Assembly (NCBI GenBank): GCA_023078555.1
Contig: CM041200.1
Span: forward strand, 744,001 to 808,000
Reading direction: 5' to 3'
Length of the DNA: 64,000 nucleotides
Origin: Ulva prolifera
Taxonomy: Eukaryota > Chlorophyta > Ulvophyceae > Ulvales > Ulvaceae
The position numbers and the translations under genes are program-made. Below the pieces are notes generated by a model that saw nothing but the letters and a program-made list of their open reading frames with translations, searched no databases and was not told where the DNA came from. This document shows positions 63,322 through 64,000 of the stretch, piece after piece; the stretch's first letter is position 1; each line of letters begins with the position of its first letter.

Positions 63322-64000
63322 CTCATGCTCTACAAAGTGTTGTGAAATTGGGGGCCCGTTTTCCACTTCACCGTTCGTCCGCACCAGCCATCGCTGCGGA
63401 TCAGGCGTTTTCATGCGGTGTTTACAAGTTCTCCCCTGCTCTGTGGTGGCTTGTGGTGCGATGTGCACGTCTGCTGGTTTTTCTACTGCTCATTTAGCCG
63501 CATGTTATGGGATCTCGATGGTTAGCTTCCATTTTGACCGTCAAATGGCACGCTGGATGCGACGAGAGTGCAACCATATGAAGTGCCTGCGAGGGTGACA
63601 TTCCACCGGTCCGCGATTGGAACTTTGAAGTGGCAGCACCCGGCTCAGAGCAACGAACATAAATTGACGATGTACAATTCCCATACTAAAACTCAGCGCA
63701 CATGCCAAGCTACGGATTCGCATGGAGTGCGTGACAGGTGACAGCAAATACTGCAGCCCATACCGCGGTAGGCACCTCCAGCAACAGATACGATCAAGGA
63801 CCTCAGGCACAACGCAACTCGGAGCAGGATACAAACTCTTATGGTATATCCTCGGGAATTCGGATGTCTGATCAACGGTTTTCACGCTAATCATGGATTG
63901 CACAGAGAACGGGGCGGAATACCCACCTGTACAGTGTTGCGATGAACGCGGCCCTATACCAAAACAGAAACAGCGCTTCGGCGCAGAACAAACAGCAAAC
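63322..64000. other. Unassigned DNA right of the transposon island
   Basis: Open segments on both strands (for example plus to 63598, minus 63903-63541) show no recognisable family. It may contain the continuation of the ORF cut at 49838, but I could not show this. Confidence 0.4.

Overview
The window looks like nuclear DNA of a photosynthetic eukaryote of the green lineage, most likely a green alga. Genes carry many short introns (about 100-330 bp) that end in (T)GCAG. The recognisable genes fit plants and algae: a plant-type RHD3/Sey1 GTPase, a plastid BASS4-like carrier with a transit-peptide-like start, a two-domain METTL methyltransferase and a PPR protein. The species cannot be named from sequence alone.

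Genic part, about 1-33 kb, left to right: (1) 3' part of a METTL2/6-like methyltransferase with a second C-terminal methyltransferase domain (+); (2) a CZIB/DUF866-family gene whose two zinc-binding CxxC pairs are absent (+); (3) a voltage-gated K+/CNG-type channel with a cyclic-nucleotide-binding-homology domain and an IQ motif (+, exons partly resolved); (4) the ribosome-biogenesis factor NOC2 (-); (5) the 59-residue RNA polymerase subunit RPB12, divergent from NOC2 (+); (6) BASS4 (+); (7) RHD3/Sey1 (+); (8) a small gene for a likely mitochondrial membrane protein, whose intron opens with a perfect hairpin (-); (9) a poorly resolved stretch at 21.2-24.0 kb; (10) a PPR gene (+); (11) a long, unrecognised, low-complexity membrane-protein locus (-) that contains a 206-bp (TG)n/(TGCG)n tract.

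Transposon island, about 34.8-63.3 kb: almost entirely Ty1/copia LTR retrotransposons of two families, nested in one another. A family-1 element that looks whole, with apparently identical 347-bp LTRs and target repeat AGCAG (39889-46450, -), sits inside an old decayed family-1 copy (+). A second family-1 element (55846-62409, +; LTRs about 1% different; target repeat TCCGA) sits inside the gag region of a family-2 element (49839-63321, -; 375-bp LTRs about 1% different). Around them lie decayed family-2 fragments, a solo family-1 LTR with target repeat GTATT, a tRNA-like remnant and a piece of an unrecognised, possibly DNA-transposon ORF.

The genic half holds ordinary housekeeping and organelle genes with no sign of an operon-like system. 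I found no clear new system. The most unusual points are the zinc-less CZIB protein, the hairpin next to a 5' splice site, the divergent channel, the unrecognised RPGGRR-repeat protein and the shared, atypical primer-binding site of the two copia families.
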